Positions 41,501 through 45,701 of a DNA stretch of 64,000 nucleotides are shown here, in pieces (position 1 is the first letter of the stretch; every line of letters starts with the position of its first letter). Position numbers and translations under genes: made by a program. The stretch lies in the NCBI RefSeq assembly GCF_018691265.1, contig NW_024881278.1, positions 7,337,501 through 7,401,500 on the forward strand, given 5' to 3'. The DNA comes from Tyto alba. Its lineage: Eukaryota; Chordata; Aves; Strigiformes; Tytonidae. Below the pieces are notes generated by a model. The model did not search any database. It was not told where the DNA came from and worked only from the letters and a program-made list of their open reading frames with translations.

Positions 41501-44500
41501 GCACGAGTGTGTTTAATGATAAAGTCAGTATATCTGGTAATGACAGCACGGGATCATTTACAGTGGCTCAGCCGTTTTTATCCCTTAACACTGAATTAGT
41601 TAGTAATATAAGTGGATTGCCTCAAAGGTCTACATCCAAAACAACGGATCAGGCAAATGTGTCAGCATTTAGATCAGTACCGAAAAGTCAAGAACAGCCT
41701 TCTGCTAATCAGAAATCTGATCATAGTGACCTACGGTCAGCTCTAACTAGAGAATTTGTTCCTACCACCTGTGTAAACACTAATGAGGCTGAATCCCCAC
41801 TGCTGGTTTCTGAAGATAATAAAACTGTGTGGTATGAGTATGGTTGTGTATAAGGAAGTTGTATTCTTAAATATATATATAAAGTCTAACATATAGGTGG
41901 TGTTCTCAGTGTCCACTGGGTTTAGAGAAATTTTCACTACAATGAAAAAGTAATTTCATGTTAGATCTGTGGGTGGTTGTTTTCCAAGAACAATGGCATA
42001 GGGCTCAGTTGTTTACTCTAGCATGTTTGAATGTAAAATTGTAACCTCACCAAAGTTTGCATGAAACTTTAATTGCACTGTATATATTTTGCATGCCTTT
42101 AAAAGTCTTTATAATACAAGCTATATTTTTATTTGTCATGCATTACAAATATTTTGGTTTTTTTCCTGTACATTACTGAATGCATGTTAAACCAATCGCA
42201 TGCTGCATTGCCAAAAATGGCACAGTGAACAACATCATTTTCAGTACAAAGATGGTACTTTTCAGTTGTGCTTGTGCTTTCAAATGTATCAGTTATACAC
42301 TGATTATGTATTTGGAGTAAAAATACTTTTTTCCTCCCTTCTTTCAAAAATGAGATACTAGTGAAAAGAAGCATTTAGAGAGATTTCAGTGTCTTGCCCT
42401 TTTCATTTATGCCATGTCCTGGCATAAATGCACTTTGCATAAGGAACAAGTTTAGCCCAATAATTCAGTGCCTCTAGCTTGCACAAGAAATATGAATTAC
42501 TGTTCACAGTTATTAAAATATTTGGACATTAATAAATACAAAGACCATTCATAATCCCAAGTGTAAATGGTAATTCTTGTGAAGTGGTAATAAATAGTCA
42601 CATGATGCGCAGCACTTGTAATGAAAAAATGACCCTTTCCACCTTTTCCCTTTTGTATGCTTTGTCTTTCCACGTCTGGTGTACAAATGTGGTGAATTGT
42701 ACGGTTTTATTAGGAGTCAGATAACAGAGTCATATGAGACTCCTTGTGATGTGTGGTAATAAAAACCTGTATTGATTATGGTGGAAATTCATTTTTTCTT
42801 CTCAATAGAAATAACACTAATAGGATAGAAAACAAGGTGTGTAACAAAAATTACATAAGAACTGTTAAACTAACAGTTAAATAAAAGAAAAAGTAACAGG
42901 AAGTTTGCTTGCAAAATTACAGGAGTATAGGTACGTGTAAGCCAATAACTCATTAAATTCCAGATGATCAGCTATAGGGAATGTTGAAAAGTAATTACTT
43001 AATCTGTCACTGACTCTGCAATTTCTTGAAACTTCTTAATTGTAAATATAAACAGAGTTTAAAATTGCATCATCGTTAAACTACATTTACATGAAGCTTT
43101 AGACATAAGCATTTTCTTGCAAGAGGAAATAGTTACTGCCACTTATTGCAGTCCAAAATTACGTACACTATAAAAAAAAAAAAAAAAAAAAAAGAAAATA
43201 CATCTAGAGGAAAAATATTTAAAATAAATATCAAAAATAATATAATATTCTGATTTTTACTATTTACTTTGCCAGCAGTTTGGTGGCAGTCATGGTACTG
43301 CTGTGTGGGTTGAACTTTAATTCTGTAGTGTTTAACTAGAAAGGAATAGTGCTGCAAATACACAGCTCCTCAAGGAAAAGCAACAGACGCCCCATAAATT
43401 AGTCTATAAGGTCTCTATTTCATACAGGAGAATTGGTAATAAAATGCAGAGATGGCCCTTTCCAGAGCTCCAGCTACATTTCAAGGTGGGGAAAAGGAGC
43501 AAGAGGAGAAGATGGGATGTTTCAAAGACATTCTGTGGAGGGCAAAATTACAGTTCCAAAATGTAAAGCAGCCATCCTTTACCATATCTGCAGGCATCCG
43601 TTATTATTGGGATGATAAATTTCTCTCTTCTCTTCCATGTTGTTCACAGCATGCTGTTAGTTACTGCTGTATTCCCTCTAGAATTGTCTCCCCATGAAAG
43701 AAAAATCCAAATCTGAAATACCTTAATTTCATACACACTCTCACACAGTGAGATCAGTGTTCTGATCTTGGGTTATGTCATTCAACTTCATTTCTATTAA
43801 TCTATAGATGTGTTTGAATTAGCTTTGAGTTGAATAGTGCTGTTATCTGAAGTGACAAGTGCATAATAAATTTTGCAAGTTATTTAAGGAATTACAGAGA
43901 AAATCTTCTTAGCTCTGACAGTACTTACAAACTTACACTGTGCCACCAATATCTGTATTTTTCTTAACTGACTGCAAGCCTGTGTCTTCCAGTGAGACTG
44001 CTTGTTATGAGCAGAATAAGGTTTGTAGCTAGAGGTAGTATCTTCAGGTTTAGATCAACTGGTATTGTTGAAGAAATCGGATGAGCTTTCAGGCATGCTT
44101 ATACCTCGTTTGCCAGCCTTGTCTTGCTTAGGTCCTTAGACTGTCACAGCTACAAAAAATACCATTATTGTCTCCCGATACGTTTATTACCAACTCTCCA
44201 GCATGACCAGTGAACCCTGATTGTAATCACGAGCAAGGCCAAGGCCTAGAGAGAAATTTTAAAGGTTACCCCTGCAGGGTGACGATAAAGCTTGCTAGCA
44301 AGTCGACAAAGAACATTTTTTTAGCCACTGCCCATGGGGCACTTCAGTTTGCATTGTTTCATTTCTTTTCACAGCACTAAGCTCACTAAGACTTCACATA
44401 CAAACCCAGTCTGATAGTGAGTATTTATGCCCGATATTTAATGCCTTTTTATCCTGTGTTTTACCTTACCCCATTGGGGTCGGGGGACGACAGCATTAAA

Positions 44501-45701
44501 ACAACTTCTCTCTTAAACACAAAGGGCCTCAGAATAACTGAGTGTCTTTGAACACTAGTGTCTCAGATCCTCTATGGGAGTTCTAGGCTGACCTTGTCCA
44601 GCTCAAGCTGCTATTTTGCATTGTTTTATAAATTTGTAATTAATTGCATTTTAGTTCTGAGGATAACCTTCTGTGCTTCAGTTTTTGCTCCACTGAGTTC
44701 AGCTGGAACAGCGAAAGCATGCTGCTAGAGACTTTTTCATGTCTGTGAAAAATGAATTGTCAACATTTCTTTACTACATATGAAAGAAAACAAGTGTTTT
44801 CATGTACAGAAGGAATATATTTTTTTTCCACTTTTTGGTCTTTAGGGTTTAACAATACCTACATCATGGATGCCTCTTTCAGTCCATGCTGAACTAGTGG
44901 AAGGGTCTGTGAAATTCCTTTGAGACCCAGTCACTGTTGCTCCTTGGCAGTTCACATGGCTGACTGTAAAACACACAGTGCACCTGCTTGTTCCTGGGTC
45001 CCTGCTGCCTTTAAAAATGATAAGTTAGGGATTTGCATGGTAATTATAAACACTAAATACGTGGCTGCTGGCCAAAAAAAGGTTTTGTTGTTCAGGCTCA
45101 ATAATTTGCTTGCAGTTAAAGGTTTGCTTGATGCTTTGCTTTAAGTGAACAGTACATTAAGATACTGCATTTTGCACGTTCAAGCTGTTGCATGCAAAGA
45201 TAATTTTCTGTTTTACAGAACTGAATGTGAACATTTCTGTCAATGTGTAGCTGGTAAAAAGACAAAGATGAGTTAAGTTCTCTGCTAGGATCTGTCAACC
45301 TTGATTACATCTGATTTATTTTTCCCCTTTTCATACAGGCAGAAATTTAGGGTTAATATATCTAAAAGTTAAGTATATCTGGTTGTTCCTTTGAAAATAA
45401 TAACTGATTATTCTAAATTCTAAGATGAGTTTTAGTGAGTGTAGTTGAGGAGGCATTTCCAGTGAGTTTCTTCTATCCCTATCCTCTTGTCTTTTCCTCT
45501 TAAAAAAAAAAAAAAAAAAAAAAAAAGTTTATGTATCCTTTTGCTCTACTAATAAGTAGAATGTATTTTAATGCATGAGGGTTTTTTTCATGTCCTGATC
45601 AACACAATGAATAACATGAAATGCTTTTCTCTGCAGATGTGGAAGCTATCCCAGAAAGCAGAAATTCAAAAAGCAGGTCTAGGGAGCAACAAAGCTCCTA
45701 A
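425..45701 (+). CDS. CCDC88A: CCDC88A (Girdin/GIV), 5'-partial, 25 coding exons in window
   Basis: Girdin is a large cytoplasmic and cortical scaffold that binds actin, phosphoinositides, Akt, activated receptors and Galpha-i, and acts as a non-receptor guanine-nucleotide exchange modulator. The 25 exons listed below join in one uninterrupted frame of 1675 codons plus TAA when the 34714 cassette is included. They closely match the remembered human protein from the Thr-Ile-Ile-Glu-Leu segment to its Glu-Gln-Gln-Ser-Ser end. Order of parts: coiled coil (425 to about 28588), basic membrane-binding segment and Akt site (28787-29001), Ser-rich linker, GBA motif (39139-39180), two SH2-binding tyrosines (41050 and 41164), C-terminal tail. 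All introns are GT-AG. The HOOK domain and roughly the first 200 residues lie upstream of the window. CCDC88C (Daple) is the closest paralogue, but the C-terminal motifs and the final exon favour CCDC88A. Confidence 0.97.
595..3988 (+). other. CCDC88A: CCDC88A intron (3.4 kb)
   Basis: AT-rich intron with no coding potential that I could support. It holds a 21-base T run at 1780-1800 and a 16-bp tandem duplication at about 3200-3231 (unit gagctcattgtttaaa). Nothing else was recognised. Confidence 0.6.
3989..4070 (+). CDS. CCDC88A: CCDC88A coding exon b
   Basis: Acceptor tttaag at 3983-3988 and donor GTATGG at 4071. Its first base completes the split Leu codon, and the 82 bases restore phase 0. 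It encodes [20 protein letters not shown] and onward, a heptad-rich coiled coil close to human Girdin. Confidence 0.95.
4071..4756 (+). other. CCDC88A: CCDC88A intron (0.7 kb)
   Basis: A-rich and T-rich intron sequence. An open reading frame runs into the next exon from about 4534, but it starts inside the intron and has no splice support. No other feature was seen. Confidence 0.6.
4757..4915 (+). CDS. CCDC88A: CCDC88A coding exon c
   Basis: Acceptor ttctag at 4751-4756 and donor GTATAT at 4916; 53 whole codons, phase 0 to 0. It encodes [20 protein letters not shown] and continues through [19 protein letters not shown]. This is one of the most conserved coiled-coil segments of Girdin and Daple. 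Confidence 0.96.
4916..8542 (+). other. CCDC88A: CCDC88A intron (3.6 kb)
   Basis: AT-rich intron with short simple repeats, including (TTTTG)n with a T run near 6009-6032. No gene, RNA or recognisable transposon was identified. Confidence 0.6.
8543..8689 (+). CDS. CCDC88A: CCDC88A coding exon d
   Basis: Acceptor cttgcag and donor GTAAGT at 8690; 49 codons, phase 0 to 0. It encodes [20 protein letters not shown] and then a [20 protein letters not shown] segment matching human Girdin almost residue for residue. Confidence 0.96.
8690..9688 (+). other. CCDC88A: CCDC88A intron (1.0 kb)
   Basis: Intron between exons d and e. I see nothing in it beyond short T runs. Confidence 0.6.
9689..9833 (+). 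CDS. CCDC88A: CCDC88A coding exon e
   Basis: Acceptor tttttaag and donor GTAAAC at 9834. Starts in phase 0 and leaves one base. It encodes [20 protein letters not shown] and a Trp-containing segment ([11 protein letters not shown]), an invariant landmark of Girdin and Daple coiled coils. Confidence 0.96.
9834..10245 (+). other. CCDC88A: CCDC88A intron (0.4 kb)
   Basis: Intron between exons e and f. It contains T-rich tracts and an acceptor preceded by ttttctcttacag. No other feature was seen. Confidence 0.6.
10246..10430 (+). CDS. CCDC88A: CCDC88A coding exon f
   Basis: Acceptor cttacag and donor GTAATC at 10431. The leading two bases complete a Val codon where human has Ala, giving [20 protein letters not shown]. 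The exon returns to phase 0. It ends in the repeated Leu-x-Lys-Glu-Asn type element [15 protein letters not shown]. Confidence 0.95.
10431..12633 (+). other. CCDC88A: CCDC88A intron (2.2 kb)
   Basis: AT-rich intron. A short open stretch near 11200-11500 has no splice, codon or homology support. No recognisable element. Confidence 0.6.
12634..12771 (+). CDS. CCDC88A: CCDC88A coding exon g
   Basis: Acceptor ttccctag and donor GTGAGT at 12772; 46 codons, phase 0 to 0. It encodes [20 protein letters not shown] and ends in the [10 protein letters not shown] segment. Confidence 0.95.
12772..15287 (+). other. CCDC88A: CCDC88A intron (2.5 kb)
   Basis: Intron before the very large coiled-coil exon. 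It holds an (AAAG)n run with an A tail near 13748-13774 and a T run near 14920-14933. No other element was recognised. Confidence 0.6.
15288..16358 (+). CDS. CCDC88A: CCDC88A coding exon h: 357-codon coiled-coil exon
   Basis: Acceptor aaatcag and donor GTAAAC at 16359; 1071 bases, phase 0 to 0. One giant exon encodes most of the central Girdin coiled coil with no Pro or Gly-rich breaks. It is dominated by Leu-Glu-x-Glu-Asn elements. Residues 75-257 of the exon show an internal repeat with a 31-residue period (see findings). The coiled coil drives parallel dimerisation of Girdin. The open frame extends upstream into the intron to an ATG at 15225, but the AG at 15286-15287 and the phase of exon g fix the true start. 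Confidence 0.97.
16359..16912 (+). other. CCDC88A: CCDC88A intron (0.55 kb)
   Basis: Short AT-rich intron; nothing in it was recognised. Confidence 0.6.
16913..17040 (+). CDS. CCDC88A: CCDC88A coding exon i
   Basis: Acceptor gtgtaag and donor GTGAGA at 17041; starts in phase 0 and leaves two bases. It encodes [20 protein letters not shown] and then [18 protein letters not shown], near-identical to human Girdin. Confidence 0.96.
17041..21014 (+). other. CCDC88A: CCDC88A intron (4.0 kb)
   Basis: Long intron with an A run at 17772-17790 and T-rich patches. Short open frames are scattered but lack splice or homology support. No named repeat was recognised. Confidence 0.6.
21015..21153 (+). CDS. 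CCDC88A: CCDC88A coding exon j
   Basis: Acceptor atcagtag (weak pyrimidine tract) and donor GTAAGG at 21154. Its first base completes the Arg codon split after Asp-Asp. It encodes [20 protein letters not shown] and continues to QQLRQELKT, matching Girdin. Confidence 0.95.
21154..21785 (+). other. CCDC88A: CCDC88A intron (0.6 kb)
   Basis: Intron between exons j and k; nothing else seen. Confidence 0.6.
21786..21962 (+). CDS. CCDC88A: CCDC88A coding exon k
   Basis: Acceptor atttcag and donor GTAAGA at 21963; 59 codons, phase 0 to 0. It encodes [20 protein letters not shown], a short Ser-Pro-Pro break in the coiled coil, then [15 protein letters not shown]. The linker [14 protein letters not shown] appears about four residues longer (QSVN) than the human sequence as I remember it. 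Confidence 0.94.
21963..22504 (+). other. CCDC88A: CCDC88A intron (0.54 kb)
   Basis: Intron ending in a long T run (about 22471-22492) before the acceptor ttcaaag. No other feature. Confidence 0.6.
22505..22666 (+). CDS. CCDC88A: CCDC88A coding exon l
   Basis: Acceptor ttcaaag at 22498-22504 and donor GTAGTA at 22667; 54 codons, phase 0 to 0. It encodes a Gln-rich coiled coil, [20 protein letters not shown], then [19 protein letters not shown]. It is nearly identical to human Girdin and shared with Daple. Confidence 0.95.
22667..25479 (+). other. CCDC88A: CCDC88A intron (2.8 kb)
   Basis: AT-rich intron with a (TTTG)n tract at about 22957-22978 and a partial duplication of gtacaataaagatttt near 24959 and 24997. 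No gene or named transposon recognised. Confidence 0.6.
25480..25757 (+). CDS. CCDC88A: CCDC88A coding exon m
   Basis: Acceptor gactgcag and donor GTAAAT at 25758; starts in phase 0 and leaves two bases. It encodes [20 protein letters not shown], then [20 protein letters not shown] and an [10 protein letters not shown] segment, a canonical Girdin/Daple block. Confidence 0.96.
25976..26119 (+). CDS. CCDC88A: CCDC88A coding exon n
   Basis: Acceptor ttctgcag follows a T run of about 24 bases, and the donor is GTAAAG at 26120. Phase 2 in and 2 out. It encodes [20 protein letters not shown] and ends [16 protein letters not shown]. Confidence 0.95.
26120..27182 (+). other. CCDC88A: CCDC88A intron holding a CA/CG microsatellite
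   Basis: Intron of 1.1 kb that contains the alternating purine-pyrimidine repeat listed separately. The remaining sequence shows no coding or repeat feature I can name. Confidence 0.6.
26315..26501. repeat. (CA)n/(CG) compound microsatellite
   Basis: About 187 bp of strictly or nearly strictly alternating C/A and C/G dinucleotides. The left half mixes CG with CA, and the right end is a pure CA run of about 50 bases. It lies inside a CCDC88A intron. Such tracts are length-polymorphic and can adopt Z-DNA. Reverse-strand reading frames through it (Val-Cys repeats) are artefacts. Confidence 0.97.
27183..27369 (+). CDS. CCDC88A: CCDC88A coding exon o
   Basis: Acceptor ttccag and donor GTATGT at 27370. 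Its first base completes the Arg codon. It encodes [20 protein letters not shown], then [20 protein letters not shown], very close to Girdin. Returns to phase 0. Confidence 0.96.
27370..27725 (+). other. CCDC88A: CCDC88A intron (0.36 kb)
   Basis: Short intron; nothing seen in it. Confidence 0.6.
27726..27871 (+). CDS. CCDC88A: CCDC88A coding exon p
   Basis: Acceptor ttaacag and donor GTGAGT at 27872; starts in phase 0 and leaves two bases. It encodes [20 protein letters not shown] and then [20 protein letters not shown], near-identical to human Girdin and its paralogues. Confidence 0.96.
27872..28495 (+). other. CCDC88A: CCDC88A intron (0.6 kb)
   Basis: AT-rich intron without recognisable features. 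Confidence 0.6.
28496..28588 (+). CDS. CCDC88A: CCDC88A coding exon q: end of coiled coil
   Basis: Acceptor tttacag and donor GTACTG at 28589; phase 2 in and 2 out. It encodes [20 protein letters not shown] and then [11 protein letters not shown]. The run of Pro and Arg ends the coiled coil and begins the C-terminal regulatory half. Confidence 0.95.
28787..29001 (+). CDS. CCDC88A: CCDC88A coding exon r: phosphoinositide-binding segment and Akt site
   Basis: Acceptor acacag and donor GTGAGT at 29002; phase 2 in, one base out. It encodes [20 protein letters not shown], a basic patch corresponding to the region of Girdin reported to bind PI4P and the plasma membrane. It is followed by [11 protein letters not shown]. 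Arg-x-Arg-x-x-Ser with Ser at 28863-28865 fits the Akt consensus and is the equivalent of human Ser1416. The rest is a Ser-rich acidic linker ending in KKSS. Confidence 0.96.
29002..34713 (+). other. CCDC88A: CCDC88A intron (5.7 kb, longest inside the gene apart from the alternative 3' region)
   Basis: Contains a perfect TATAAAAGG at 29703-29711 of unknown meaning, a 34-bp imperfect tandem duplication at 32681-32748 and short open frames without support. No protein family or named transposon was recognised. Confidence 0.55.
32681..32748. repeat. 34-bp tandem duplication
   Basis: Two adjacent 34-bp units, both starting ggatc and ending ttatagaa, match at 28 of 34 positions by eye. Intronic; no function inferred. 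Confidence 0.8.
34714..34797 (+). CDS. CCDC88A: CCDC88A alternative cassette exon, 28 residues
   Basis: Acceptor aaaag at 34709-34713, behind a pyrimidine-rich stretch at about 34663-34696, and donor GTAAGA at 34798. Length 84 bases, phase 1 in and 1 out, so it can be included or skipped without a frame change. Joined to the A left by exon r it reads [20 protein letters not shown], then KAFYRRSM. I recall the same segment in the longer human Girdin isoform. Counting back from the GBA Phe with it included places the Akt site near residue 1416, as in the long form. It adds a strongly basic stretch next to the membrane-binding region. If skipped, the join is KKSS-TMNDL. Confidence 0.88.
34798..35854 (+). 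other. CCDC88A: CCDC88A intron (1.1 kb)
   Basis: Holds a T run at about 34952-34970 and a degenerate CA/TA alternating tract at about 34991-35065. No other feature. Confidence 0.6.
35855..36058 (+). CDS. CCDC88A: CCDC88A coding exon s
   Basis: Acceptor tcccag and donor GTATAG at 36059. It encodes [20 protein letters not shown], then [20 protein letters not shown], close to human Girdin. Phase 1 in and 1 out. Confidence 0.95.
36365..36436 (+). CDS. CCDC88A: CCDC88A coding exon t
   Basis: Acceptor gtatag and donor GTAAGA at 36437; 72 bases, phase 1 in and 1 out. It encodes [20 protein letters not shown] and then SRVH, matching the Ser-rich linker of Girdin. Confidence 0.95.
36437..37411 (+). 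other. CCDC88A: CCDC88A intron containing a candidate cassette exon
   Basis: AT-rich intron with one internal segment (36974-37060) that meets all formal requirements of a frame-preserving exon; it is listed separately. The rest shows nothing. Confidence 0.6.
36974..37060 (+). other. Candidate unannotated 87-nt cassette exon of CCDC88A
   Basis: A tag acceptor (36971-36973) behind tttcccttgtattgga and a perfect GTAAGT donor at 37061 bound 87 bases that carry no stop in the required phase. Between exons t and u it would insert about 29 residues beginning [17 protein letters not shown] and ending KVPCQIC. Phase 1 in and 1 out fits both neighbours. I do not recall this segment from mammalian Girdin. 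It may be a decoy: a stop-free run of this length occurs by chance fairly often. Confidence 0.35.
37412..37492 (+). CDS. CCDC88A: CCDC88A coding exon u
   Basis: Acceptor gatttag and donor GTATGC at 37493; 81 bases, phase 1 in and 1 out. It encodes [20 protein letters not shown] and SLHEVK, a Ser/Asn-rich linker identical in outline to Girdin. Confidence 0.95.
37493..38929 (+). other. CCDC88A: CCDC88A intron (1.4 kb)
   Basis: AT-rich intron; an open frame from 38824 runs into the next exon but is intronic read-through. No other feature was recognised. Confidence 0.6.
38930..39195 (+). CDS. CCDC88A: CCDC88A coding exon v: GBA (Galpha-binding and activating) motif
   Basis: The acceptor is a tandem NAGNAG (aagcag), so use of 38930 or 38933 adds or drops one Ala. 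The exon carries a short (AGC)n Ser run near 39011-39027. It ends with [18 protein letters not shown] (39139-39180 plus flanks), the GBA motif by which Girdin binds and activates Galpha-i. The essential Phe is at 39160-39162 (human Phe1685). The regulatory Ser equivalent to human Ser1689 is at 39172-39174, and the Ser-Pro equivalent to the CDK5 site is kept. The donor GTTAGT at 39196 is weak; read-through meets a stop four bases later in the intron. Confidence 0.95.
39196..40830 (+). other. CCDC88A: CCDC88A intron (1.6 kb) with CR1 remnant
   Basis: Contains the inverted CR1-like remnant listed separately. An in-frame TGA at 39202-39204 would end the protein right after the GBA motif if the intron were retained. 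No other feature. Confidence 0.6.
40098..40215 (-). mobile_element. CR1-like LINE 3'-end remnant, inverted
   Basis: The string atcacagaatcattcagg followed by ttggaagggtattcaggagg resembles the reverse complement of the avian/reptilian CR1 3' end, whose intact form has a repeated ATTCTATG-type octamer terminus. The boundaries are approximate, and only the most conserved end is readable by eye. It supports a sauropsid, probably avian, genome. Confidence 0.6.
40831..41320 (+). CDS. CCDC88A: CCDC88A coding exon w: SH2-binding tyrosines
   Basis: Acceptor tttgacag and donor GTGAGT at 41321; starts in phase 0 and leaves one base. It encodes [19 protein letters not shown], then [10 protein letters not shown] (Tyr codon 41050-41052) and [19 protein letters not shown] (Tyr codon 41164-41166). 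These match human Tyr1764 and Tyr1798, reported to bind SH2 domains of PI3K p85. [10 protein letters not shown] segment follows. The 5' third of the exon diverges more from human than the rest. The same exon also has an unspliced long form (next entry). Confidence 0.95.
41321..41853 (+). CDS. CCDC88A: CCDC88A alternative C terminus ending in Daple-type PDZ ligand
   Basis: If the GTGAGT donor at 41321 is not used, the frame of exon w stays open for 177 more codons to TAA at 41851-41853. The predicted tail is Ser/Thr/Asn-rich and ends [10 protein letters not shown]. The paralogue Daple (CCDC88C) ends in the same Tyr-Gly-Cys-Val, whose final Gly-Cys-Val binds the Dishevelled PDZ domain. The ending therefore looks like selected coding sequence, not chance read-through. 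The spliced human Girdin I know ends in EQQSS without a PDZ ligand. Poly(A) signals at 42531, 42589 and 42758 would allow this composite terminal exon to be used. Expression cannot be shown from sequence alone. Confidence 0.72.
41854..42785 (+). other. CCDC88A: Candidate 3' UTR of the alternative long-tail transcript
   Basis: AT-rich, with several ATTTA-like elements and tgtatatattttgcatg. It carries AATAAA hexamers at 42531-42536, 42589-42594 and 42758-42763. The last is followed by a GT/T-rich stretch. In the spliced transcript this whole region is intron. Confidence 0.55.
42758..42763 (+). terminator. Poly(A) signal for alternative CCDC88A 3' end
   Basis: AATAAA followed within 30 bases by tgtattgattatggtgg and then a T-rich stretch, a plausible downstream element. 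It lies 0.9 kb after the TAA at 41851. Confidence 0.5.
42786..45636 (+). other. CCDC88A: CCDC88A last intron, distal part
   Basis: Non-coding, with A runs at 43172-43193 and 45502-45526. No gene, named repeat or RNA was identified. Confidence 0.6.
45637..45701 (+). CDS. CCDC88A: CCDC88A terminal coding exon x
   Basis: Acceptor ctctgcag at 45629-45636. It completes an Asn codon and encodes [20 protein letters not shown] plus Ser and TAA (45699-45701). The end [14 protein letters not shown] is the same as human Girdin. This fixes the standard splice from 41320 across a 4.3-kb intron. Confidence 0.94.
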
